Shown here piece by piece: positions 28,635 to 37,268 of a stretch of DNA of 64,000 bases. The translations under genes and the position numbers were made by a program. The stretch is from JADGGV01 sp035715725 (GTDB lineage Bacteria; Gemmatimonadota; Gemmatimonadetes; Longimicrobiales; RSA9). Positions within the stretch are counted from its first letter, which is position 1; each line of letters begins with the position of its first letter. The notes beneath the pieces are model-generated. The model saw nothing but the letters and a program-made list of their open reading frames with translations, was not told the DNA's origin and did not search any database. The stretch spans positions 1-64,000 of the forward strand of contig DASTKT010000059.1 of the NCBI GenBank assembly GCA_035715725.1, in the 5' to 3' direction.

Positions 28635-31484
28635 ATGCGACGAAGCCCGGGACGCCGTACGCTCGCGATCCTCGCGGTGGCGAGCAGCCTCTCGTGCAGT
28701 GAAACGCCCCTCACCCCGACGCGGTCCGCGCCGGTCTCGGTGCCGGCGCCGGCCGCGTCGGTCTCGGCGACGACCTCCGTGCCCACGCTGGTCATCAGCC
28801 AGGTCTACGGCGGCGGCGGCAACTCGGGCGCGACGTACACGAACGACTTCATCGAGCTGTTCAATCCGGGGGCGCAGCCGGTCGCGGTCGACGGCTGGAG
28901 CGTGCAGTACGCGTCGGCGGTCGGGTCGACCTGGCAGGTCACCGCGCTGTCGGGGACGATCCAGCCCGGGGCGTATTACCTGGTGCAGGAGGCGAAGGGG
29001 GCGGGCGGGACGACGGCGCTCCCGACGCCGGATGCCACGGGCTCGATCCCGATGGCCGCCGGCGCGGGGAAGGTCTGGCTCGTCGCCGCGACGGCGGCGC
29101 AGAGCGGGACCTGCCCGTCCGGCGCCGCCGTCATCGACCAGGTCAGCTTCGGCACCACCGCCACCGACTGCGGCTTCAAGACCACCCCCACGCTGAGCAA
29201 CACCACGGCGGCGCTCCGCCTGGATGCCGGGTGCCGCGTCACCGGCGACCTGTCGGCGGACTTCGCGACCGGCGCGCCCGCGCCGCGCAACGCCGCCACC
29301 GCGGTCCACCTCTGCCCGGGCCTCGTGCCGGTCGGCCCGCTGGACCACGTCGCGGTCGCCGGCGGGACGACGGTCCTGGTGGGGAGCACGACGCAGCTCG
29401 CGGCGCTGCCGCAGGACTCGAGCAACCAGCTCGTCGCCTCGGCGAGCATCACGTGGTCCTCGAGCGATCCCTCGCTCGCGACCGTGGACGCGCAGGGGCT
29501 CGTCTCCGGCGTCGCCGCGAGCGCCACGCCCGTGACGATCACGGCGACGGCGGTCGACGACACGATCACGAGGACCGGCTCGATCCAGCTCACCGTGGCC
29601 GTCCCCGGGATCAACTGGATCGACGTCAGCGCGTCCAGCACGAGCTTCCCGCCCGGCTTCCAGGCGCAGCTCTTCGCCACGGCGCGCACCGCGAACGGCG
29701 GCACCATCATCCCGGCGACGTTCACGTTCGAGGCCGTGGACCCGCAGGTCGCGACGATCGCGACGGTGTCGAACACCGGCCTCGTCACGGCCGTCGCGCC
29801 GCCGGCCGACGGCACCACGAGGCCCGGCTTCAAGATCACGGCGACGCCGATCGGCGGCGGGCCGTCGTACACGTTCACGACGCACCCGATCACGGTCGAG
29901 ACGCCCGTCTCCGCGCCGGCGTCGATCTACGGCGACAACGACGAGTTCGGCGATCCGACGCCCGCCGGCGCCGGCGACCTCGACGACCTGCTCATCGTCC
30001 GGCCGCAGTACACGATCTCGTACAACGCCTCGCGCGGCACGCCGAACTGGGTCTCCTACGAGCTCGACGCGCGCCAGTTCGGCGGCGAGGACCGCTGCAA
30101 CTGCTTCACGGCCGATCCGCTCCTCCCCGCCGCCAAGCAGATCTTCACGTCGGACTACACGAACGGCGGCTACGACCGCGGCCACATGGCGCGCTCGGCG
30201 GACCGCACGGCGGCGAACGTCGACAACGCGACGACGTTCTACCTGACGAACATCGTGCCGCAGGCGGCCGACCTGAACCAGGGCGTCTGGGCGCAGTTCG
30301 AGAACGCGCTCGGCGACTCGGCGCAGGCCGGCCGCGCCGTCTACATCGTGACCGGCCCGCTCTACAGCCGCTCGCACGGGCTGACGTTCCTGAAGGGCGA
30401 GGGGAAGGTCGCGATCCCGGACAGCACGTGGAAGGTCGCGTTTATCGGGCCGCGCTCCGGCGTCGCGCCGTTCACGCGCTCGTCGATCCAGTCGTGGAAC
30501 GACCTCGCCGGCACGACGGTGCTCGCGGTCGACATGCCGAACGTCGCCGGCGTGCGGAACGACCCGTGGACGAAGTACCTCACGACGGTCGACCGGATCG
30601 AGGCCGCGACGGGCTACGACATCCTGTCGCTCCTGGCGACGGCGTTCCAGGACGCGGTCGAGGCCGGCGACCACGCGCCCGCGGCGAGCTTCGCCGTTGG
30701 CGGCGCGCCGAGCGAGGGGAGCGCCGCCCCGTTCGACGCCTCGGCCTCGACGGACCCGGACCTCGGGCGCACGGACCTCGACCGCACGGAGGCGCTGACG
30801 TACGCCTGGACGTTCGGCGACGGCGGCAGCGCCACGGGGAAGGTCGTCTCCCACACGTTCGCGAACGACGGCGCGTACACCGCGACGCTGACGGTGACCG
30901 ATGCCTACGGCTGGGAGAGCGTCGACTCTCAGACGGTGACGATCGCGAACGTGGCGCCGCAGGTCGCGCCGTTCGACGGCGCGACGCTCCTCCCCGGCGA
31001 GACGTACGCGGCCGCGGGCGGCTTCACGGACCCGGGGGCGGACACCTGGACGGCCGGGGTGGACTACGGGGACGGCGGCGGGGCGCAGGCGCTCGCGCTC
31101 GCCGGGAAGACGTTCCAGCTCCAGCACACCTACGCGAGCGCCGGCACGTTCACCGTCACGGTCAGCGTGAGCGATGGCGCGGCGACCGGCATGGCGACCG
31201 CGACCGTGGTCGTGGAGACGCCGCTCCAGGGGATCGCGCGGCTCGACGACCTGGTCGCCGCGCTCGGCGGCTCGCTCGGCGCCGGCGAGATCGCCTCGCT
31301 GCGGAGCAAGCTGCGCGGCGCCGACACGCAGCTCCGCACCGGCGGCGGCACGGCGGCGGCGAACACGCTCGGCGCGTTCGTGAACGAGCTGCAGGGGCTG
31401 GTCGGGGCCGGCCAGCTCGCCGACACGGCGGCGGCGCCGCTCATCGAGTACGCGCGGCGCGTGATCGCGAGCCTCGGCGGCTGA
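28635..31484 (+). CDS. Modular secreted DNA/RNA non-specific endonuclease
   Basis: A 949-aa secreted lipoprotein (MRRSPGRRTLAILAVASSLSC, Cys21). Domains in order: lamin-tail domain (about 50-190, LVISQVYGGGGNSGATYTND); two bacterial Ig-like group 2 repeats (about 235-420, ITWSSSDPSLATVDAQGLVS); NUC1 endonuclease (about 435-670) with catalytic DRGHM (D514, R515, G516, H517) and the metal-site Asn in NIVPQAADLNQGVW; two PKD domains (about 675-855, YAWTFGDGGSATGK); and a C-terminal helical FIMAH-like domain (about 865-949). It would degrade extracellular nucleic acids while attached to a surface or polymer. A very strong terminator follows. Confidence 0.9.
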   Translation: MRRSPGRRTLAILAVASSLSCSETPLTPTRSAPVSVPAPAASVSATTSVPTLVISQVYGGGGNSGATYTNDFIELFNPGAQPVAVDGWSVQYASAVGSTWQVTALSGTIQPGAYYLVQEAKGAGGTTALPTPDATGSIPMAAGAGKVWLVAATAAQSGTCPSGAAVIDQVSFGTTATDCGFKTTPTLSNTTAALRLDAGCRVTGDLSADFATGAPAPRNAATAVHLCPGLVPVGPLDHVAVAGGTTVLVGSTTQLAALPQDSSNQLVASASITWSSSDPSLATVDAQGLVSGVAASATPVTITATAVDDTITRTGSIQLTVAVPGINWIDVSASSTSFPPGFQAQLFATARTANGGTIIPATFTFEAVDPQVATIATVSNTGLVTAVAPPADGTTRPGFKITATPIGGGPSYTFTTHPITVETPVSAPASIYGDNDEFGDPTPAGAGDLDDLLIVRPQYTISYNASRGTPNWVSYELDARQFGGEDRCNCFTADPLLPAAKQIFTSDYTNGGYDRGHMARSADRTAANVDNATTFYLTNIVPQAADLNQGVWAQFENALGDSAQAGRAVYIVTGPLYSRSHGLTFLKGEGKVAIPDSTWKVAFIGPRSGVAPFTRSSIQSWNDLAGTTVLAVDMPNVAGVRNDPWTKYLTTVDRIEAATGYDILSLLATAFQDAVEAGDHAPAASFAVGGAPSEGSAAPFDASASTDPDLGRTDLDRTEALTYAWTFGDGGSATGKVVSHTFANDGAYTATLTVTDAYGWESVDSQTVTIANVAPQVAPFDGATLLPGETYAAAGGFTDPGADTWTAGVDYGDGGGAQALALAGKTFQLQHTYASAGTFTVTVSVSDGAATGMATATVVVETPLQGIARLDDLVAALGGSLGAGEIASLRSKLRGADTQLRTGGGTAAANTLGAFVNELQGLVGAGQLADTAAAPLIEYARRVIASLGG

Positions 31485-31495
31485 GCGCGGCGCGG

Positions 31496-31535
31496 GGTGG
31501 GCGGCGGGGCCACGTGCGGCGCCCCGCCGCCCACC
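31496..31535 (+). terminator. Perfect 15-bp hairpin after the nuclease gene
   Basis: GGTGGGCGGCGGGGC (31496-31510) and GCCCCGCCGCCCACC (31521-31535) are exact complements around a 10-nt loop, 12 nt after the stop codon. It separates the nuclease gene from galT. Confidence 0.65.
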
Positions 31536-31598
31536 GTATCCTTCCGCGGACGGGGCCGCCCTCGAGCGCCCGCCCGCGCACTCCCACGGCGTCGCGAC

Positions 31599-32633
31599 AT
31601 GTCCGATTTCCCGCACCGCCGCCTGAACCCCCTCACGGGGGAGTGGGTGCTCGTCTCGCCACACCGCATGCGGCGGCCGTGGCAGGGCCAGGTCGAGCAC
31701 GCCACGACGCCGCGCCTCCCCGCCCATGATCCAGCGTGCTACCTCTGCCCGGGGAACGAGCGCGCGGCGGGGCAGCGCAACCCTTGCTACGATTCCACCT
31801 TCGTCTTCACGAACGATTTCCCCGCCCTGCTCCCGGACGCGCCGGCCGACGACGGCGGTCCGGGCGGGCTGCTGCGCAGCCAGGCGGTGCGCGGCACCTG
31901 CCGCGTCGTCTGCTTCACGCCACGGCACGACCTGACGCTGGCGGAGCTGCCGGAGGCCGGGATCCGCGCCGTCGTGGAGGCGTGGGCGGCGGAGACCGCC
32001 GAGCTCGGCCGGACGTACCGCTGGGTGCAGGTCTTCGAGAACAAGGGTGCGTTGATGGGCACGTCCAACCCGCACCCGCACGGGCAGATCTGGGCGTTGG
32101 ACGCGCTCCCCAGCGAGCCCGCGCGCGAGGATCGCCAGCAGCGCGAGCACCTCGCCGCGACCGGCCGGGTCGTGCTCGTGGAGTACGCCGCGCTCGAGCA
32201 CGAGCGGCGGGAGCGGGTCGTCGCCGAGAACGCGCACTGGCTCGCCGTCGTGCCGTTCTGGGCGACGTGGCCCTTCGAGACGCTGCTCCTCCCCCGCCGC
32301 CACGTGCGCCGACTCCCGGAGCTGGACGCCGTCGAGCGCGATGCGCTGGCCGATGTCCTCAAGCGGCTCCTCGCGTGCTACGACGCCCTCTTCGCGACGC
32401 CGTTCCCGTACTCGATGGGGTGGCACGGCGCACCCTTCGGCGAGGACGACGGCGCGCACTGGCAGCTCCACGCCCACTTCCACCCGCCGCTGCTGCGCTC
32501 GGCCACCGTGCGGAAGTTCATGGTCGGCTTCGAGATGCTGGGCGAGCCGCAGCGGGACCTCACGCCGGAGCGCGCCGCCCGGCGGCTGCGCGAGGCGTCG
32601 GAGCGCGACGCCTCCGCGGAGCGGCCGGAATGA
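31599..32633 (+). CDS. galT: Galactose-1-phosphate uridylyltransferase
   Basis: Leloir pathway enzyme exchanging UMP between UDP-glucose and galactose-1-phosphate, 344 aa. The HIT-superfamily active site is SNPHPHGQIWA, with His161 the expected nucleophile (HPH, 159-161). CYLCPGN (C47, C50) is the N-terminal zinc site, and the C-terminal HWQLHAHFHPPLL carries the conserved histidines. The start ATG at 31599 begins MSDFPHRRLNPLTGEWVLVSPHR, matching the family start. It overlaps galK by 4 nt (ATGA). No galE or galM is nearby. Confidence 0.95.
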   Translation: MSDFPHRRLNPLTGEWVLVSPHRMRRPWQGQVEHATTPRLPAHDPACYLCPGNERAAGQRNPCYDSTFVFTNDFPALLPDAPADDGGPGGLLRSQAVRGTCRVVCFTPRHDLTLAELPEAGIRAVVEAWAAETAELGRTYRWVQVFENKGALMGTSNPHPHGQIWALDALPSEPAREDRQQREHLAATGRVVLVEYAALEHERRERVVAENAHWLAVVPFWATWPFETLLLPRRHVRRLPELDAVERDALADVLKRLLACYDALFATPFPYSMGWHGAPFGEDDGAHWQLHAHFHPPLLRSATVRKFMVGFEMLGEPQRDLTPERAARRLREASERDASAERPE

Positions 32634-33811
32634 GCGGGAGCGCGCGGGTCGAGGCGGAGTTCCGGCGGCGCTTCGGCGGCGCCCCGGCGTTCCGGGTCCG
32701 CTCGCCCGGCCGCGTCAACCTGATCGGCGAGCACACGGACTACAACGACGGCTTCGTGCTTCCCATCGCGATCGACCGGGAGGTGCGCATCGCGCTCCGG
32801 CCGCGGGCCGACGAGCGCGTCGTCGTCCACTCCCTCGACTACGACGCGGCGCTCGATTTCGCGGTGACGTCCATCCATCGCGACGGCGGGAGCTGGATGG
32901 AGTACGTGAAGGGCGTGGCCTGGGCGCTGCGCGATGCCGGCCACCGGCTGGCGGGATGGGAGGGCGTGATGGCCGGGGACGTCCCGCGAGGCGCCGGCCT
33001 GTCCTCCTCCGCCGCCGTCGAGATCGCGACGCTCCGGGCGTTCGCCGCCGCCGCCGGCATCCCCTGGCGGCCGGCGGAGATGGCCCGGCTCGCCCAGCGC
33101 GTGGAAAATGCGTGGATCGGCGTCGCCTCCGGCATCATGGACCCGCTGGTCGCCGCCCGCGGGCGGAACGGACACGCGCTGCTCATCGACTGCCGCTCCC
33201 TCGACATCGTGGCCGCCCCGCTCCCCGGTGCGGCCGCCGTCGTCGTGCTCGACACCGGCACGCGCCGCGGGCTCGTGGATTCGGCGTACAACGAGCGGCG
33301 GCGCCAGTGCCAGCTCGCGGCCGAGCACTTCGGCGTGCCGGCGCTCCGCGACCTGGACGCGCCGGCGCTCGAGTCGCGCTCCGGCGGGCTCGATCCCACG
33401 GCCCTCGCCCGGGCCCGCCACGTCGTGACCGAGAACGAGCGCACGCTGCGGGCGGCCGACGCGCTCCATCGCGGAGACGTCGCCGCGCTCGGCCGGCTCA
33501 TGAGCGAGAGCCATTCCAGCCTGCGCCACGACTTCGAGGTCACGAACGACGCGCTCGACGCCATCGTGGAGATCGCGCAGGACCGGCCCGGCTGCTTCGG
33601 TGCGCGCATGACCGGAGCCGGCTTCGGCGGCTGCGCCGTGGCGCTCGTGGCGGTGGCGCGGGCGGAGCCGTTCGTGGAGGAGGTGCGTGCCCGTTACGCC
33701 GCCGCGACCGGCCTCGCCGCGCGGGGCTACGTGTGCCGCGCGGCCGACGGCGCCAGCGTGGAGGCGCTCGCCGGCGGGACGGGTGGCGATGCGGCGGCCG
33801 GCGGCCTGTAG
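32630..33811 (+). CDS. galK: Galactokinase
   Basis: GHMP-family kinase phosphorylating galactose at C1, 393 aa. The three family motifs are present: RVNLIGEHTDYNDGFVLP, the ATP-binding GAGLSSSAAVEIATL, and the C-terminal TGAGFGGCAVALV. Translationally coupled to galT through the ATGA overlap, giving a minimal galTK operon. It ends convergently with the unrecognised gene at 33826, only 14 nt away, so transcripts from the two strands probably overlap. Confidence 0.95.
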   Translation: MSGSARVEAEFRRRFGGAPAFRVRSPGRVNLIGEHTDYNDGFVLPIAIDREVRIALRPRADERVVVHSLDYDAALDFAVTSIHRDGGSWMEYVKGVAWALRDAGHRLAGWEGVMAGDVPRGAGLSSSAAVEIATLRAFAAAAGIPWRPAEMARLAQRVENAWIGVASGIMDPLVAARGRNGHALLIDCRSLDIVAAPLPGAAAVVVLDTGTRRGLVDSAYNERRRQCQLAAEHFGVPALRDLDAPALESRSGGLDPTALARARHVVTENERTLRAADALHRGDVAALGRLMSESHSSLRHDFEVTNDALDAIVEIAQDRPGCFGARMTGAGFGGCAVALVAVARAEPFVEEVRARYAAATGLAARGYVCRAADGASVEALAGGTGGDAAAGGL

Positions 33812-33825
33812 CCTCCCGCCGACCG

Positions 33826-34953
33826 TCAGCGTCCCAGCGCGCGAGCCCAGCCGCCGTGGTAGAGCGTCGCGCCGACGGCCGTGAGGCTCTTCAGGTTCGG
33901 CGCCGGACGGATGTTCCCGGACTGCGGCGGCGTGGCGAGCAGCCGGTGGTCGTACGTCTTGCCGGCCAGCGCGGGCGCCACCGGGCCGTGGATGTTCAGG
34001 AAGACGCAGTCGAAGTTGTCGGGCTTCACGAGCGAGGCATCCTTCATCTCGCTCCACTTGCACCCGCCCGTGGCGGAGACCGGGTTGCGCACGCCGGCCG
34101 GGCCGTGCGCGCCGGTCAGCGCGCCCTTCGTGGTGGTCGTGCCCTTCTCGCCGAAGAACGCCGGCGCGCTGTTCTCGCAGCCGATCAGGATGCCGGAGTA
34201 GGCGACGCCGCCGACGGTGACGATGTTCTCGCGGTGGAACAGGAAGAGGTGGCCGTGTCCGCCGTCGGCCTTGATCGGCCGCCGCGTCGGGTCGAGCCAG
34301 ACCCAGAGCTCGCCGCTCGCGCGCCGGACCGCGTCGCTGTCCCCGCCGACGGCGAGGTTCAGGCCGTAGTTCGTGCCCTTGTTGAAGAGCTGCTTCAGCG
34401 CCTCCGCCTTCGGCACCTTCTGGAGCGCCGTGAAGTAGCCGGTCTCGTCCTTCTTCTTCAGCGAGACCTCGCGGATGTACTTCCGGCCGCCGAACTCCGC
34501 GTGCTCGACGATGTTCTCCTCGTCCTGCTTCCACGAGCTGCTCCGCTTCTTGCCGCCGGCGCCGTGCGTGATCGGCGTGATGTAGTGCGTCGAGAAGCGC
34601 GTCGTCATGACGCCCTTGAAGCCGAGCCAGGCCTCGAGACCGGCGTTCGCCGGGTACTGGATCAGCACCCGGCAGCCGTGGGAGAGGAGCGCCGCGGTCG
34701 GCCAGGTCCAGGGGTTCCAGTCGTCCGAGCCGCCGCCGGCGCGGTAGCTCACGCCGAAGTAGTAGAGGAGCATGAAGATGCGCTCGAGCAGCGTCCTCGC
34801 CGCGGCGCGCTCCTCGTACTCGATCGTGCGGGCCCAGATCAGCGCGTCGTTCTCGAGCTGCTGCTCGAGATCCGCGGCGAGCTCCTCGTTCAAGCGCTTC
34901 AGCGCCGCATCCTTGTACTGCTGAACCCGCGCCTTCTCTTCCTTCGACGACAT
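33826..34953 (-). CDS. Unrecognised 375-aa protein
   Basis: I do not recognise this family. It starts MSSKEEKARVQQYKDAALKR and residues 1-60 are strongly helical, probably a coiled coil (RLNEELAADLEQQLENDALI). No signal peptide; a short hydrophobic patch at about 58-68 (IFMLLYYFGV). The central and C-terminal parts look like a compact alpha/beta enzyme-like domain, with the glycine-rich GGDSDAVRRASGELWVWLD, a GGHGHLFLF motif, GCENSAPAFFGEKG and a Gly/Thr-rich stretch. Single gene, convergent with galK. The base composition is like its neighbours. Codon usage and length argue that it is a real protein. Confidence 0.7.
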   Translation of the reverse strand: MSSKEEKARVQQYKDAALKRLNEELAADLEQQLENDALIWARTIEYEERAAARTLLERIFMLLYYFGVSYRAGGGSDDWNPWTWPTAALLSHGCRVLIQYPANAGLEAWLGFKGVMTTRFSTHYITPITHGAGGKKRSSSWKQDEENIVEHAEFGGRKYIREVSLKKKDETGYFTALQKVPKAEALKQLFNKGTNYGLNLAVGGDSDAVRRASGELWVWLDPTRRPIKADGGHGHLFLFHRENIVTVGGVAYSGILIGCENSAPAFFGEKGTTTTKGALTGAHGPAGVRNPVSATGGCKWSEMKDASLVKPDNFDCVFLNIHGPVAPALAGKTYDHRLLATPPQSGNIRPAPNLKSLTAVGATLYHGGWARALGR

Positions 34954-35282
34954 GGCCGGCGGCTCCGCCTGGAGGATGCTGGAAGGGGATGCCCGCGACG
35001 GTAGGGCGGCGCCGCGCCCCCGTCAATGACGATCGATGCGCCGGCGCGGTCGTTTTCTCGCGTTTCGTGCGTGGGGGGTCGCGCGGGGTGCGCGACGCCG
35101 TCCGGTCCGGGTGGTGCGCGGCCGCGCCGCGGAGCACCGCGTGGCGTGCTGCCGCGGCTGGCGGCCGTGACGATCGCACCCGCGCTGTCGACCATCCGCC
35201 CGAGGCGGTATGGTTCAGGCCCGCAGCCCCTCGCGCCGACCGCCCAGCGGGCCCGCCTCGCCGGGGCCCGGAAGGAGGACCC
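34954..35282. other. Divergent intergenic region
   Basis: 329 nt between the unrecognised gene and the dioxygenase gene. No gene and no repeat of the families found elsewhere. TATGGT near 35211-35216 is a possible -10 box for the plus-strand gene, without a clear -35. Nothing else is recognisable. Confidence 0.4.
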
Positions 35283-36233
35283 ATGCAGCTCACCGGCATC
35301 CACCACCTCACCGCCATCTCCGCCGAGATCCGGCGCAACTACCACTTCTACACGGAAGTCATGGGGATGCGGCTGGTGAAGCGCAGCGTGAACCAGGACG
35401 ACGTGAGCGCCTACCACCTCTTCTACGCCGATGCCGTCGGGACGCCGGGCACGGACCTGACGTTCTTCGACTGGCCGGTCCCGCGCGAGCGGCGGGGCAC
35501 GAACAGCATCGTGCGGACGCACCTGCGCGTGACCGGCCGCACCGCGCTGGAGTGGTGGGCCGGCTGGCTGGCGGAGCACGACGTCGCCCACGGCGGCGTC
35601 ACGGAGCGCGACGGCCGGCTCGTCCTCGACCTCGAGGACCCGGAGGGGCAGCGCCTCTCGCTCATCGACGACGGCGGCGCCGGCGACCCGCCGAAGCCGT
35701 GGGACCGGAGCCCGGTCCCGCGCGAGCACCAGGTGCGCGGGCTCGGCCCGATCGTCATCAGCGTGCCGAGCATCACGCTGACCGACGCGATCCTCACGCG
35801 CGCGCTCGAGATGCGCGCCGTCCGCGAATACGCGCACGACAGCGCCCAGCCGAACGTCCACGTCTACGAGATGGGGGATGGCGGGCCGCACGCCGAGCTG
35901 CACGTGGCCGTGCAGCCGGACCTGCCGGTGGCCCGCCAGGGCGCCGGCGGCGTGCACCACGTAGCGTTCCGCACGCCGACCGTGGACGAGTACCACGGCT
36001 GGACACACCGGCTGCACTCGCTCGGCATCCCGAACAGCGGCGAGATCGACCGCTACTACTTCCGCAGCCTCTACTTCCGCGAGCCGAACGGCGTGCTCTT
36101 CGAGATCGCCACCGACGGCCCCGGCTTCGCCGTCGACGAGGACCCCGCCACGCTCGGCGAGGCGATCGCGCTGCCGCCGTTCCTCGAGCCGCACCGCGCG
36201 CAGATCCTGGCGGGGCTGAAGCCGATCGATTGA
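35283..36233 (+). CDS. VOC-superfamily ring-cleaving dioxygenase (MhqO/LinE-like)
   Basis: A 316-aa protein of tandem vicinal-oxygen-chelate domains. It opens MQLTGIHHLTAISAEIRRNY (first metal-ligand His), has RLSLIDDGG near the end of the first half, and in the second half GGVHHVAFRTPTVDEY and EPNGVLFEIATDGPGF, giving the conserved His and Glu ligands for Fe(II). This matches glyoxalase-family hydroquinone or catechol dioxygenases such as MhqO; the aromatic substrate cannot be read from sequence. AAGGAGG lies 5 nt before the ATG. Monocistronic; element C follows it. Confidence 0.87.
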   Translation: MQLTGIHHLTAISAEIRRNYHFYTEVMGMRLVKRSVNQDDVSAYHLFYADAVGTPGTDLTFFDWPVPRERRGTNSIVRTHLRVTGRTALEWWAGWLAEHDVAHGGVTERDGRLVLDLEDPEGQRLSLIDDGGAGDPPKPWDRSPVPREHQVRGLGPIVISVPSITLTDAILTRALEMRAVREYAHDSAQPNVHVYEMGDGGPHAELHVAVQPDLPVARQGAGGVHHVAFRTPTVDEYHGWTHRLHSLGIPNSGEIDRYYFRSLYFREPNGVLFEIATDGPGFAVDEDPATLGEAIALPPFLEPHRAQILAGLKPID

Positions 36234-36252
36234 CGCGGGAACGGATCAACGG

Positions 36253-36680
36253 CAATTCACCGCAGAGACGCAGAGCACGCAGAGAACGGCGACGACGAGC
36301 CGGCGGGGGGCAGCGGCATCGAACGGCAAACGAATCATTTCACAGGGAGCTGGGGAGCTGCGGAGAACGACCTCTCCCGGCGCGCCGCCGGCCTCGCGGT
36401 GACCGAATAAGCTTTGGAGTCTGAACCGGAGTGAGTCGCCTCCGCTGCCGACGCCGCAGAACCAGAATGGGGTTGCACCGGTGACCCTCGTTCCACCGGT
36501 CCAACCCCCAGAAGGATCTGTCGGATGCGACGAACCTCGCGTCCAGCCGGCTCACGCCGTTCTCCCCCGCTCCCCATCTCCCTGTGAAAATTTCGTTCGC
36601 AGGCCGACGCCGACGAACCCGGCGTCCGCCGGGCTTTCCGTTTCCGCCCTCTGTGTCCTCTGCGCCTCTGCGGTGAATTG
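36253..36680 (+). repeat. Nested inverted-repeat element C with 40-nt palindromic core
   Basis: Fills the gene-free stretch 36234-36706. Outer ends (36253-36289 and 36638-36680) are diverged inverted copies of the CACCGCAGAGACGCAGAG motif. Nested within are a second pair (36330-36369 and 36558-36597; TTTCACAGGGAGCTGGGGAG-like) and in the centre the 40-nt core at 36469-36508. The core has 15-nt arms, GGGGTTGCACCGGTG and CACCGGTCCAACCCC, paired except for one C-C mismatch. Relative to element B the arm change A to G leaves a G-U pair, so base pairing is kept. Confidence 0.8.
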
Positions 36681-36706
36681 CTGCTATGAGGTGCAGTCGA
36701 CCGCCC

Positions 36707-37138
36707 CTACCGCTGCGCGTTCGACGCCATCTGCTCGCCGATGCGCTGCTCCTGCTCGCGCAGCTCCGGGGTGAACTCCGCGCCGAAGTCTTCCGGCTCG
36801 ATCACCTGCCGGATCTCGATCTCGGGCTCGCCGTCCATCAGGTTCGGCCAGCGCTTGACCCACTCGATCGCCTCTTCCTTCGACTTCACCTGGAAGATCC
36901 AGTAGCCGCCGATCAGCTCCTTGGTCTCCGCGAACGGCCCGTCGATCACGGTCCGGTTCGAGCCGGAGAACCGCACGCGCGCGCCGTACGAGCTCGGGTA
37001 CAGCCCGTCGGCGGCCAGGAGCACGCCGGCCTTGACCAGCTCCTCGTGGTACTTCCCCATCGCCGCGAGCAGCTCCTCGCTCGGCATGATGCCCGCCTCG
37101 GACTCCTTCGTCGCCTTCAGGATCACCATGAATCGCAT
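36707..37138 (-). CDS. YCII-domain protein (DGPFAETKE family)
   Basis: A 143-aa protein, MRFMVILKATKESEAGIMPS..., with the hallmark VIDGPFAETKELIGGYWIFQV and a following SKEEAIEWVKRWP helix. It belongs to the YCII-related/DUF1330-like alpha-beta fold family often found beside ECF sigma factors in Actinobacteria and Acidobacteria; no sigma factor is adjacent here. A ribosome binding site GAAGGAGG lies 8 nt before the ATG. Biochemical role unknown. Confidence 0.85.
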   Translation of the reverse strand: MRFMVILKATKESEAGIMPSEELLAAMGKYHEELVKAGVLLAADGLYPSSYGARVRFSGSNRTVIDGPFAETKELIGGYWIFQVKSKEEAIEWVKRWPNLMDGEPEIEIRQVIEPEDFGAEFTPELREQEQRIGEQMASNAQR

Positions 37139-37268
37139 CGTCGTGCCTCCTTCGGGTTCCGGGCTCGGAGCCGGGTCCCGGACGGTCCTGAACCATGGCT
37201 CTACCTACACGTCGAACGGGCGCCGGCGAATTCGACACGGCGCCCGTTCGGCCTCCGGCGAGCCGGGC

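Noticed and set aside
28533..32483. 1316-aa open frame on the minus strand
   Set aside because: Antisense to the modular nuclease and galT; no domain content.
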